64,000 nucleotides of DNA from assembly GCF_013408825.1 (NCBI RefSeq), contig NZ_JACCBZ010000002.1, positions 248,001 through 312,000 of the forward strand, written 5' to 3'. The notes beneath the pieces are model-generated. The model saw nothing but the letters and a program-made list of their open reading frames with translations, was not told the DNA's origin and ran no database searches. Positions within the stretch are counted from its first letter, which is position 1, and every line of letters starts with the position of its first letter. The position numbers and the translations under genes are program-made. This stretch comes from Mucilaginibacter tundrae. GTDB taxonomy: Bacteria > Bacteroidota > Bacteroidia > Sphingobacteriales > Sphingobacteriaceae. Shown piece by piece: positions 52,509 to 61,200 of the stretch.

Positions 52509-52599
52509 TTGCCCGAACCTTGATTTATTGGATTAACAGATTCCTTGATTAAAAGACCGGCATCCTGCTAATCAAATAAATCCGTTTAATCCTGGTTCA

Positions 52600-53292
52600 C
52601 TATTGCGTTATCAAACCCGATATCACATTAATACTTAGCGCTACTATAGCAGTATTAAAAGCGAAGGAGATAATCCCGTGAAGTAAACAAAGACGACGAA
52701 TATATCTATCGGTGATCTGCACATCAGATACCTGGAAAGTCATCCCAACAACAAATCCGAAATAAATAAAATCAAGAAAATCAGGCTCCTTGGTATCAGG
52801 AAAATCAAGTCCTCCACCCTTTTTAGTTCCTCCGTCGTCGGTATCAGTATCATAAAATAAATGGGCATATCTTAGGGAAAAAACGGTGTGAACCAGCCAC
52901 CATGACACCGCAACCGCCCCAATAGCCAATAAAATATGTTTATTTTTACTTATTTCTGAAATACCTTTAGGTGATTTTAACAAGAATATAATTGCAATCA
53001 GGCTTATTATTGACGCGGTTATTATAAAAGCGAACAAAAATGTCCGACTAGAATCCTGCAACTTAGCAATTTTTCTCGCTTCTCTGGGGTGAGAAGTTAG
53101 GATGATGATCCAATTTAGAATAATGATGGTAGATGCACAAGCTATCCAAGTAACCAAGGCCAGTTCTGGAATAGTAAGTCTGTTTAAAAAAACAGAGAAG
53201 ACGATCGCGCTAACTGCCAACGCTATCATTAAGCGATAGTGCGCATCAATTTTGTAAAAAAAACGTTTATCAGTTACTATTGTATTTGCCAT
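52600..53292 (-). CDS. DUF1345 membrane protein
   Basis: The 230-residue protein has about five or six spans. The sequence near the C-terminus, DFIYFGFVVGMTFQVSDVQI, is the DUF1345 hallmark, and WLVHTVFSLRYAHLFY is also typical. The function is unknown. It lies upstream of no partner; the ywbE-like gene is 6 bp away on the same strand and argH follows that in the other direction of the transcript order. Confidence 0.85.
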   Translation of the reverse strand: MANTIVTDKRFFYKIDAHYRLMIALAVSAIVFSVFLNRLTIPELALVTWIACASTIIILNWIIILTSHPREARKIAKLQDSSRTFLFAFIITASIISLIAIIFLLKSPKGISEISKNKHILLAIGAVAVSWWLVHTVFSLRYAHLFYDTDTDDGGTKKGGGLDFPDTKEPDFLDFIYFGFVVGMTFQVSDVQITDRYIRRLCLLHGIISFAFNTAIVALSINVISGLITQ

Positions 53293-53298
53293 TGTTTA

Positions 53299-53499
53299 TT
53301 AATCTTCTTCGATGATCTCAATAACCCGGCCAACCTGCCCATCCTCCAACCTTACCTTAATACCTCTTGAATGATGCGAAGAACTCGTTAGCAGATCCTT
53401 CACAAACCCACGGGTACGCTTTCCTGAACGCTGATCCTTTTTCAGGATGATATCAACTTCCAATCCCGGATAAATATCTGCTCTGTTTTGACCGTTCAT
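53299..53499 (-). CDS. YwbE family protein (DUF2196)
   Basis: This 66-residue protein is highly charged and matches YwbE: PGLEVDIILKKDQRSGKRTRG and SHHSRGIKVRLEDGQVGRV. The family is small and of unknown role, possibly nucleic-acid binding. It begins 1 bp after the argH stop, so it is co-transcribed with argH. Confidence 0.9.
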   Translation of the reverse strand: MNGQNRADIYPGLEVDIILKKDQRSGKRTRGFVKDLLTSSSHHSRGIKVRLEDGQVGRVIEIIEED

Positions 53500-53500
53500 G

Positions 53501-54835
53501 TTATTTCACTAATTCTTCAACCGCTTGTTTCACCTTTACAAAATCAAAGCTATCTACAAGCTTGTTAAATGCTAGCTCAATATATTCGTTACCCAAGTTG
53601 CCAATGCTGCCTTCGTGGGTATGGTTAACTTTTTTGTCAGGATTAAATTCACCTTTTTCAATTGCTAAGCCTACTTGCTTGTAAGCATCCCGGAATGGTG
53701 TACCGCTTAATGTAAGGCGGTTCACTTCTTCCACACTAAACAGGTAAGCATATTTAGGGTCATTCAATATATCCGTTTTTACCGTGATGTTCTGCAGCAT
53801 AAAAGTCGCCATGTGCAGGCAACTTTTCAACTCCGTAAAAGCAGGAAATAGTAATTCCTTAAGCAACTGCAATTCGCGATGATAACCTGATGGTAGATTG
53901 GTAGTCATCATAGCTACATCATTCGGCAGCGCCTGTATACGGTTACATTTGCCGCGCATAATTTCCCAAACATCCGGGTTTTTTTTATGTGGCATAATAC
54001 TGCTGCCGGTAGTTAAAGTATCAGGATAACTAACAAAAGCAAAATTCTGACTCAAATACAAAGCTTGATCCATAGCCATTTTAGCCAATGTAGCCGCGAT
54101 GGATGACAAAGCTTGCGCAATGATCCGCTCAGTTTTACCACGGCCCATTTGCGCGTAAACCACGTTATAATTCAGGCTGTCAAAACCTAACAGTTTGGTG
54201 GTCAAAGTACGGTTTAAAGGGAACGAGGAACCATAACCCGCAGCCGAACCTAACGGATTTTTATTGGTAATCTTATAAGCGGCAAGAACCAGTTCTAGAT
54301 CGTCGCCCAAACTTTCAGCATAAGCACCAAACCATAAGCCGAATGATGATGGCATTGCTACCTGTAAATGGGTATAACCCGGCAAAAGAACATCTTTATA
54401 TTTTTCGCTCAGTTCAATTAACTGGCGAAACAGAATTTGGGTTTCCTCAACTACCTGTTGCAGTTCATTCCTGAAAAATAATTTGAGGTCAACCAAAACC
54501 TGGTCGTTACGTGAGCGGCCGCTGTGTATTTTTTTACCTGCATCCCCAATACGCTGGGTAAGCAGCATCTCCACTTGCGAGTGCACATCCTCAACTCCAG
54601 CCTCTATGGTAAAATTACCTTGCGCAATATCTTTATAAATAGCTTTTAATTCTCGCTGAACTAATTGTAGATCATCGCTGCTCATCAAACCAATGCTTTC
54701 CAGCATTTGGGTATGCGCCAGCGATCCCAGCACATCAAAAGCCGCCATTTGGTGGTCGAATTCCGTGTCACGGCCAACGGTAAAACTTTCTACCAGTTCA
54801 TTAACATTTGTAGTTTTTTGCCACAATTTACTCAT
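53501..54835 (-). CDS. argH: Argininosuccinate lyase
   Basis: The 444-residue protein has the fumarase-superfamily signature GSSIMPHKKNPDVWE, with the catalytic serine in the first SS pair, and HSGRSRNDQV near residue 100. It splits argininosuccinate into arginine and fumarate, the last arginine-synthesis step. An M20 deacylase lies 55 bp upstream, a common Bacteroidota arginine pair. Confidence 0.96.
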   Translation of the reverse strand: MSKLWQKTTNVNELVESFTVGRDTEFDHQMAAFDVLGSLAHTQMLESIGLMSSDDLQLVQRELKAIYKDIAQGNFTIEAGVEDVHSQVEMLLTQRIGDAGKKIHSGRSRNDQVLVDLKLFFRNELQQVVEETQILFRQLIELSEKYKDVLLPGYTHLQVAMPSSFGLWFGAYAESLGDDLELVLAAYKITNKNPLGSAAGYGSSFPLNRTLTTKLLGFDSLNYNVVYAQMGRGKTERIIAQALSSIAATLAKMAMDQALYLSQNFAFVSYPDTLTTGSSIMPHKKNPDVWEIMRGKCNRIQALPNDVAMMTTNLPSGYHRELQLLKELLFPAFTELKSCLHMATFMLQNITVKTDILNDPKYAYLFSVEEVNRLTLSGTPFRDAYKQVGLAIEKGEFNPDKKVNHTHEGSIGNLGNEYIELAFNKLVDSFDFVKVKQAVEELVK

Positions 54836-54890
54836 GCTACAAATATGCTATAAATATTTTATTGATTTGAAAAAGCTATTCAGTATCCAA

Positions 54891-55955
54891 TTAAACTATG
54901 CGCTCCAGCATTTTCACATACAATTCAATCCCTTCCCTAATCTCATTTACATAAACAAACTCATCAGCAGTGTGAGAGCGTGCAGAGTCGCCCGGTCCAA
55001 CTTTAATGGATTGAATATCAAGTAACGATTGATCTGATGTAGTTGGCGAACCATAAATTGTTCGGCCTAAAGCTATGCCCGCCTGCACTATCGGATGCTC
55101 TTTATCTATTGATGATGGTTTTAAACGGATCGACCTCGGTTTAACATCGCATTTTACATGCTGACGGATAATTTCTAATACTTCTTCATTGCGATAAGCA
55201 TCCGTTACCCTCACATCAACGGTAAACACACAGCTTGCTGGCACCACGTTGTGTTGCGAACCCGCATTAATAATAGTAACCGACATCTTTATGGGCCCAA
55301 AAACTTCTGATTCTTTAGGAAATTTGAATGTTCTAAACCATTCAATATCTGCTAAGGCATTGTAAATAGCATTCTCACCTTCCTCACGCGCGGCATGCCC
55401 AGCTTTGCCGTGCGCAGTGCAATCCAACACCATTAAACCGCGTTCGGCAATGGCTAACTGCATAAGGGTTGGTTCGCCAACTATGCCAAAATCAAGCTGA
55501 CCTAATTCTGGAATAATCAGTTCCAAACCATTTACGCCGGAGATTTCCTCTTCTGCAGTCGTAGCTAAACAGAAATTATATTTTAGATCTTCTTTATCAT
55601 AAAAATAAAGAAAAGTAGCTATTAACGATACCAAGCATCCACCGGCATCATTGCTGCCTAAGCCATAAAGTTTACCATCTTCAACCTTAGCATCATATGG
55701 ATCACGGGTATAACCTGAATTTGGTTTTACCGTATCATGATGCGAATTCAATAAAATTGTAGGCTTCGCCGGATCGAAGTGTTTATTCCAGGCCCAAAGA
55801 TTATTTAATTTACGATTCATGCTAATACCACGGTCTTGCATAAATTCCTGAATAGCATCGGCTGTTTTATCTTCTTCTTTGCTGAATGATGGTATCGAGA
55901 TCAGTTTTTGTAACAACGCTACTGCCTGATCAAAAAGTTTTTCTGTATCGGTCAT
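54891..55955 (-). CDS. M20 family deacylase, probable N-acylornithine deacetylase of arginine synthesis
   Basis: The 354-residue metallopeptidase has metal ligands in LNSHHDTVKPN (His, Asp), GLGSNDAGGC, the acidic pair TTAEEEISG, and a final His in SHTADEFV. Residues about 170-275 form the dimerisation lid. With argH next to it the substrate is most likely N-acetyl- or N-succinyl-L-ornithine; in Bacteroidetes the succinylated intermediate is known. The sequence alone does not decide between the two. Confidence 0.9.
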   Translation of the reverse strand: MTDTEKLFDQAVALLQKLISIPSFSKEEDKTADAIQEFMQDRGISMNRKLNNLWAWNKHFDPAKPTILLNSHHDTVKPNSGYTRDPYDAKVEDGKLYGLGSNDAGGCLVSLIATFLYFYDKEDLKYNFCLATTAEEEISGVNGLELIIPELGQLDFGIVGEPTLMQLAIAERGLMVLDCTAHGKAGHAAREEGENAIYNALADIEWFRTFKFPKESEVFGPIKMSVTIINAGSQHNVVPASCVFTVDVRVTDAYRNEEVLEIIRQHVKCDVKPRSIRLKPSSIDKEHPIVQAGIALGRTIYGSPTTSDQSLLDIQSIKVGPGDSARSHTADEFVYVNEIREGIELYVKMLERIV

Positions 55956-56069
55956 AAATGTAAGTGCGCAAAAATAATGTTTTTATGAAGATAGCAGCTA
56001 TAATGTATAGCCATTATAATATTACAGAGCAAAAAACACTATTTAAACTATAATTTTTAAATTGCCTCC

Positions 56070-56738
56070 ATGAAAACTGCCTCCATTATACTTATGCTCT
56101 TCTTATGCTTTGTTATCAACGCAAACGCCCAAAAAACTACGGTTTATAATAATCATGGCTATAAACTTATTTTTATAAATTATGATGCCACGCTTGATAG
56201 TGCCGAACAGGCCCGCATGGTAAATACTTTTTACATTGTATATCCTGAACTTGCAAAAGTTTATAATAAAAAAACGCTCAAGGCTGTTACGATGGTGATT
56301 GACACCACCTACAAAGGTGTAGCCGAAACGGATAACGGAAAGGTTACCATAAGCAATATTTGGATGCACAAACATCCGGAAGATATTGATGTGATAACCC
56401 ACGAGGTTATGCACATTGTACAGGATTATGGCAATAATAACGGCCCAGGCTGGTTAACTGAAGGCATTGCCGATTATGCCCGCTATAAATTCGGCATTAA
56501 CAACAAAGCGGCTAACTGGAAATTACCTGATTACAAACCAACTCAAAATTACACCGATGCATACCGCGTAACTGCCCGCTTTTTGGTTTGGATAGAGAAG
56601 AACTATAACCCCAACACAGTAAAATCTTTAGATGATCAAATGCGCAAGCATATTTATACAGATGCTTCATGGCAACAGCTAACCGGTAAATCGCTGGATG
56701 ATTTATGGAAAACTTATATCGCTAGCCCGATCCTATAG
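56070..56738 (+). CDS. Basic secretory protein (BSP)-family zinc metalloprotein, exported
   Basis: The 222-residue protein has a signal peptide (residues 4-20, ending NANAQ) and a zinc motif DVITHEVMHIVQDYG, with GPGWLTEGIADYARY following. This is the gluzincin-like pattern of plant BSP-like peptidases. It is probably a periplasmic or secreted protease. It is a single gene that converges with the MFS gene. Confidence 0.88.
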   Translation: MKTASIILMLFLCFVINANAQKTTVYNNHGYKLIFINYDATLDSAEQARMVNTFYIVYPELAKVYNKKTLKAVTMVIDTTYKGVAETDNGKVTISNIWMHKHPEDIDVITHEVMHIVQDYGNNNGPGWLTEGIADYARYKFGINNKAANWKLPDYKPTQNYTDAYRVTARFLVWIEKNYNPNTVKSLDDQMRKHIYTDASWQQLTGKSLDDLWKTYIASPIL

Positions 56739-56739
56739 T

Positions 56740-58020
56740 TTATTCACCTTCAATCTTTGAATGCTTTTGCGTATCAAGCATACTCACATAAACAATTAGC
56801 GATACCAATATACAACCAGCCACATACCAGTAAAACCATCCCTGGTGACCTTCATTCTTAAACAACAGGGCTATATATTCAGCAGTACCGCCAAATAGCG
56901 ATACCGCGATGGCATAAGGAAAACCCACTCCCAATGCCCTTACATTTGCAGGGAAAAGCTCAGCTTTTACTACCGCGTTTATACTGGTATAAGCACTGAC
57001 AATAAGCAATGCCAGCATAATTAAAGCAAAAGCTACCCACACATTACGGGTATCTGCCAAAAAATAAAGAATTGGTACCGTAGTAATTGCACCTAAAATG
57101 CCGAAAGCTATCAATAAAGGTTTACGCCCAATTTTATCTGATAACAAACCAAACACAGGTTGTATCAGCATAAAAATCACCAATGTAAGGGTTGATATTA
57201 ATGTAGCGCTGCTTTTTGAAAACCCGGAAGTATTCACTAAAAACTTTTGCATATAGGTGGTGAATGTGTAAAAAGCCACCGTACCACCTAATGTTAAACC
57301 TATAACGGTTAATACTGCTTTAGGATGCTTTAATAACTCGCTCAAAGTTCCGCGTTTGGCGATAGAGCGCTCATCTTTTGTTATCTCCACCGACTCCTGC
57401 AAGCTCCTTCTTAAATACATTGTAATGATTGCCAGGAAAGCACCAATGCCAAAAGGTATTCTCCAACCCCAGGCATGCAATTGCGCTTCGGTTAAAAATA
57501 CCCTTTGCAATAAAACCAACACACCTAAGGCTATTAACTGCCCCATAATAAGCGTTACATATTGAAAGCTGGAATAAAATCCCCGATGTTTTTTGGTGGC
57601 GATTTCGCTTAAATAAGTGGCGCTGGTGCCATACTCCCCCCCAACACTTATGCCTTGAATAACTCTTGCTAAAACCAATATAATCGGCGCGGCTATACCG
57701 ATTTGTTTATAACCGGGAATCACCGCTATTATTAATGAACCTAAACTCATTAACAATACTGAATAGGTTAAAGCTGTTTTTCGTCCCCGTTTATCGGCAA
57801 AAGTCCCCATTAACCAACCACCAATAGGCCGCATTAAAAAGCCTATGGCAAATACACCGGCAGTATCTAATAATTCGGCGGTTTGATTGCCGGATGGAAA
57901 AAATGCATGGGCAAAGTACAGCGAAAATGCAGAATACACATACCAGTCGTACCACTCAACCAGGTTGCCTAACGATCCGCCGATGATTGATTTTATTCGG
58001 CCTGCGGTTGTTTGCTGCAT
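56740..58020 (-). CDS. MFS transporter, metabolite:H+ symporter (MHS) family
   Basis: The 426-residue protein has 12 spans. SLGNLVEWYDWYVYSAFSLYF at the N-terminus, IGGWLMGTFADKRGRKTAL and GGEYGTSATYLSE are the marks of the MHS group (KgtP/ProP/ShiA-like). It likely imports an organic acid or similar solute with protons. The substrate is not determinable. Confidence 0.9.
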   Translation of the reverse strand: MQQTTAGRIKSIIGGSLGNLVEWYDWYVYSAFSLYFAHAFFPSGNQTAELLDTAGVFAIGFLMRPIGGWLMGTFADKRGRKTALTYSVLLMSLGSLIIAVIPGYKQIGIAAPIILVLARVIQGISVGGEYGTSATYLSEIATKKHRGFYSSFQYVTLIMGQLIALGVLVLLQRVFLTEAQLHAWGWRIPFGIGAFLAIITMYLRRSLQESVEITKDERSIAKRGTLSELLKHPKAVLTVIGLTLGGTVAFYTFTTYMQKFLVNTSGFSKSSATLISTLTLVIFMLIQPVFGLLSDKIGRKPLLIAFGILGAITTVPILYFLADTRNVWVAFALIMLALLIVSAYTSINAVVKAELFPANVRALGVGFPYAIAVSLFGGTAEYIALLFKNEGHQGWFYWYVAGCILVSLIVYVSMLDTQKHSKIEGE

Positions 58021-58130
58021 AATGCGTGATGGAGAAAAGAGGTTTTCAATTTTTAAAAATACATTTATAAATCATATATTTATTACAACAAACTTAAACT
58101 TAAGACTTATCATCAATTCACTGAAATAGA

Positions 58131-59417
58131 ATGCTTTTCACCGAAGACTTTTTACACTACCTATGGAAATTCAGGTTATTTGATAACACAGACCTGAAAA
58201 CTGTTGATGGTGAAGTTATACATATTTACTCCGCCGGTATCCATAATACACATTCAGGCCCTGATTTCAGTAATGCCCGGATACGTATTGGCGATACCAC
58301 CTGGGCGGGTAATGTGGAGATACATGTACCCTCATCCGACTGGCGAAAGCATAACCACGCCAACGACGAAGCTTACAAAAACGTAATACTGCATGTAGTT
58401 TACCGGGATGATGAACCGGTAATAACAGCCGATGGCAATAAACTGCCAACTTTAGAACTGGAAAACCGCATATCACCTGATTTATATAATCGCTTTCACT
58501 CTTTGGTTTATGGCAATCAAACTATCATTCCTTGCGAAGGCAGTATTGGACTTATTGATGATATGACCTTAGGCACATGGCTTACACGCGTGCTGGTAGA
58601 GCGTTTAGAAAAACGCGCTGAAACTGTGATAAAAGCCCTGGACCAAAATCGTGGCGACTGGGAGGAAACTTTTTACCAGTTTTTGGCGGCTAACTTCGGT
58701 TTTAAAACGAATGCCCTGCCTTTTGAAATGCTGGCAAAATCATTACCTCAAAACATCCTCGCGAAGCATAAAAACAACCCACTGCAAATTGAAGCGCTGA
58801 TATTTGGGCAGGCTGGTTTTTTGCAGGGGGATGTTGTAGATGAATACCCGAAGAAGCTAAAAACCGAATATGATTTTCTACGCAAAAAATATAACCTTAC
58901 CCCTATCGAAAACCACTTATGGAAATTTTTGCGCATGCGGCCACAGAATTTCCCGACTATAAGGCTGGCGCAATTTGCTGCGCTAATCATAAAATCAAAT
59001 CACCTGTTTTCTAAAATTTTAGATATTCGTGAAGTAAAAGGGTTACGTGATCTGTTTACTGAAATACAAGTAGACCCCTATTGGGAAGAACATTATCGCT
59101 TTGATGCATCATCCAAACCATCATCAAAAAACTTAGGCCAATCATCAGTTGATGTATTGTTATTAAACACTTTAGCCGTTTTCCTGTTTAGTTATGGAAA
59201 GCATTTGCAATTGGAATATTATATAAGCCGAAGCATGAAACTTTTAGAGAGTTTGCCCAAGGAAGAAAACAATATTATTAACGATTTTGACGTTTTAGGG
59301 GTGAAAGTAAAAAACGCCTTTGAGTCGCAGGCTTTATTGGAGTTAAAGAATAATTATTGTAACTTTAAAAAGTGCCTGCAATGCGGTATAGGTAACAAAA
59401 TATTGAAATTGGCCTGA
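58131..59417 (+). CDS. DUF2851 family protein
   Basis: The 428-residue soluble protein matches DUF2851, a Bacteroidota family: IHSAGIHNTHSGPDFSNARI-like N-terminus (with HSGPDF), WAGNVEIHVPSSDW, and a C-terminal cysteine pair CLQCGIGNKILKLA. The function is unknown; the N-terminal motif pattern recalls a nuclease-like fold but this is not proven. The PspC gene starts 1 bp downstream, so they share a transcript. Confidence 0.88.
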   Translation: MLFTEDFLHYLWKFRLFDNTDLKTVDGEVIHIYSAGIHNTHSGPDFSNARIRIGDTTWAGNVEIHVPSSDWRKHNHANDEAYKNVILHVVYRDDEPVITADGNKLPTLELENRISPDLYNRFHSLVYGNQTIIPCEGSIGLIDDMTLGTWLTRVLVERLEKRAETVIKALDQNRGDWEETFYQFLAANFGFKTNALPFEMLAKSLPQNILAKHKNNPLQIEALIFGQAGFLQGDVVDEYPKKLKTEYDFLRKKYNLTPIENHLWKFLRMRPQNFPTIRLAQFAALIIKSNHLFSKILDIREVKGLRDLFTEIQVDPYWEEHYRFDASSKPSSKNLGQSSVDVLLLNTLAVFLFSYGKHLQLEYYISRSMKLLESLPKEENNIINDFDVLGVKVKNAFESQALLELKNNYCNFKKCLQCGIGNKILKLA

Positions 59418-59418
59418 T

Positions 59419-59640
59419 ATGTTACAGCGAATACTTACATTTTTTGAACGATATTCTTTTGGGGTTTGCACTTATTTAGGGCAACGCTTTAATATATCTA
59501 TCAATAAAATCAGGCTTTTCTTCATCTACTCGTCATTCCTGGCAGTAGGTTTCCCGCTGATATTCTACATATTCGCCGGTATAGTGCTTGATATTCGCAA
59601 CTATGTGAAACGTGTACATACACGCGTTACTGATCTTTAA
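59419..59640 (+). CDS. PspC-domain small membrane protein
   Basis: The 73-residue protein reads FGVCTYLGQRFNISINKIRLFF then a single membrane span (SFLAVGFPLIFYIFAGIVL), the PspC layout. PspC relays envelope stress in enterobacteria; short Bacteroidota versions are unstudied. It is coupled to the DUF2851 gene. Confidence 0.87.
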   Translation: MLQRILTFFERYSFGVCTYLGQRFNISINKIRLFFIYSSFLAVGFPLIFYIFAGIVLDIRNYVKRVHTRVTDL

Positions 59641-59723
59641 AAAGGGATACGCCGCGCACTATAAATTGCAGAACGTTGAAAGCTGCCCGCGTATTTACAA
59701 TCCGCTTTGTATCCCAATATCTA

Positions 59724-59816
59724 AGCTCCCTCTAAATCTCCCCCGCTGGTTAGCAGAGAGACTGTAGCTTCGTTTTTTTTTAAAGCCTTCCCTTCCGGGG
59801 AGGGTTGGGTGGGGCT
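59724..59816 (-). repeat. Composite intergenic repeat, copy 2 (inverted)
   Basis: Read on the minus strand it begins AGCCCCACCCAACCCTCCCC and ends GAGATTTAGAGGGAGCT, the same ends as 1764-1883; the middle differs in length and sequence. It lies between the PspC gene and cbpA. Confidence 0.85.
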
Positions 59817-59936
59817 TTTACAATATTCGACTGATATGTGATAAGACTCATATTTTCACACTTAGTTGCATTGTATTTTTCACAGCAATAAGTGCTACCT
59901 TTATTTATCTGTTAATAAACATTTACTGTTAAAACT

Positions 59937-59957
59937 AAGCCGCGCTTTTTGCGGTTT
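59937..59957 (+). promoter_or_regulatory. Hairpin in the cbpA leader region
   Basis: AAGCCGC and GCGGTTT pair with one G-U wobble around GCTTTTT, 29 bp before the cbpA ATG. It could be a terminator for upstream transcription or a leader structure. TACCTTTA near 59896, one base off the -7 consensus, may be the promoter. Confidence 0.4.
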
Positions 59958-59985
59958 ATATACCAACCACTACTTATATAGCTAT

Positions 59986-60891
59986 ATGGCTTTTATTGAT
60001 TATTATAAAATTTTAGGGCTGGATAAAAAAGCATCAGACAAAGACATTAAAAGTGCTTACCGTAAACTGGCTCGTAAATATCACCCTGATCTTAATCCCA
60101 ACGATACTGAGGCACACAAAAAATTCCAGCAACTTAATGAAGCTAATGAAGTATTGAGTGATCCCGAAAAGCGTAAAAAATACGATCAGTATGGTGAGAA
60201 CTGGCAACATGGCGAAGCTTATGAACAACAACGCCAGCAGCAACAAAGCCGCCAGCAAAGTTATGGCGGCGCGCAAGGTTTTGGCGGATTTGGCGGCGGT
60301 AGCGGAGGCGAAGATTTTTCCGATTTTTTCAATTCGATGTTTGGTGGTGCAGCCGGTGGTGGCCGCAGCGGCAGGCAGGCTAAATACCGAGGGCCGGATT
60401 ATAATGCTGAACTAAATTTGAGCTTGCGCGATGTAAGCGAAACTCAAAAACAAACCATTACCGTTAACGGCAAAAATCTGCGTATAACTATTCCGGCAGG
60501 TGTAGAAAATGGCCAAACCATAAAAATTACCGGCCATGGCGGACCGGGTGTTAACGGCGGCCCGGCAGGTGATTTATTTATAGCATTTTCAGTGAGCAAC
60601 GATCCAAGATTTAAAAGAAGCGGAAACGACCTTTATAATACCATTAAACTTAATTTATATACAGCGGTGTTGGGCGGAGAAATAACTGCTGAAACACTTA
60701 CCGGTAAAGTAAAATTAAAAGTTCCTGCCGAAACTCAAAACGGAACAAAAGTAAAGCTGAAAGGTAAAGGTATGCCAGTATACAAAAAAGAAGGCCAGTT
60801 TGGCGATTTATATTTGACCTACGAAATAGAGATACCCACCAATCTTACCGATAAACAAAAAGAATTATTTGAAGAGTTAGCGAAATCTTAA
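59986..60891 (+). CDS. cbpA: Type II J-domain co-chaperone (CbpA-like)
   Basis: I start it at ATG 59986 because the J domain begins at once ([18 protein letters not shown]); 40 upstream in-frame residues have no chaperone character. The 301-residue protein has HPD in KYHPDLN, a Gln-rich then Gly/Phe-rich linker (residues about 75-130) and two C-terminal substrate-binding domains. There is no cysteine-rich zinc domain. It stimulates DnaK. The cbpM gene follows after 12 bp. Confidence 0.93.
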   Translation: MAFIDYYKILGLDKKASDKDIKSAYRKLARKYHPDLNPNDTEAHKKFQQLNEANEVLSDPEKRKKYDQYGENWQHGEAYEQQRQQQQSRQQSYGGAQGFGGFGGGSGGEDFSDFFNSMFGGAAGGGRSGRQAKYRGPDYNAELNLSLRDVSETQKQTITVNGKNLRITIPAGVENGQTIKITGHGGPGVNGGPAGDLFIAFSVSNDPRFKRSGNDLYNTIKLNLYTAVLGGEITAETLTGKVKLKVPAETQNGTKVKLKGKGMPVYKKEGQFGDLYLTYEIEIPTNLTDKQKELFEELAKS

Positions 60892-60903
60892 TAATCAAAG
60901 CAC

Positions 60904-61200
60904 ATGGCAACAGAAAATTTAATAGCAGCAAATGATTTTTGTGTGTATTATGATGTTGAATACACTTTTATTAACTCGTTACAGGAAGCGGGGTTGGTTC
61001 AAATTACAACGGTTAACGAAACTACCTATATACCAGAAACAGAACTACAAAAACTGGAACGCATGATACACCTTCATCATGACCTGCAAATAAACGTCGC
61101 GGGGATTGAAGCCATCACCCATCTGCTTGATCGGGTTGAACAAATGCAGCAAAATGTGCTTGGTTTAAGAAACCGGCTACGCCTGTACGAGGACGAATAA
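60904..61200 (+). CDS. cbpM: CbpM-like chaperone modulator
   Basis: The 98-residue protein has the MerR-like helical pattern of CbpM: a short N-terminal domain with FINSLQEAGLV, and then IHLHHDLQINVAGIEAITHLLDRV and a terminal coiled helix. CbpM binds the CbpA J domain and inhibits its stimulation of DnaK. Its place directly after cbpA supports this. Its stop abuts the stop of the convergent MutS-like gene with no gap. Confidence 0.9.
   Translation: MATENLIAANDFCVYYDVEYTFINSLQEAGLVQITTVNETTYIPETELQKLERMIHLHHDLQINVAGIEAITHLLDRVEQMQQNVLGLRNRLRLYEDE

Noticed and set aside
59866..59985. 40-residue N-terminal extension of CbpA
   Set aside because: No chaperone similarity; the J domain starts at the ATG at 59986.
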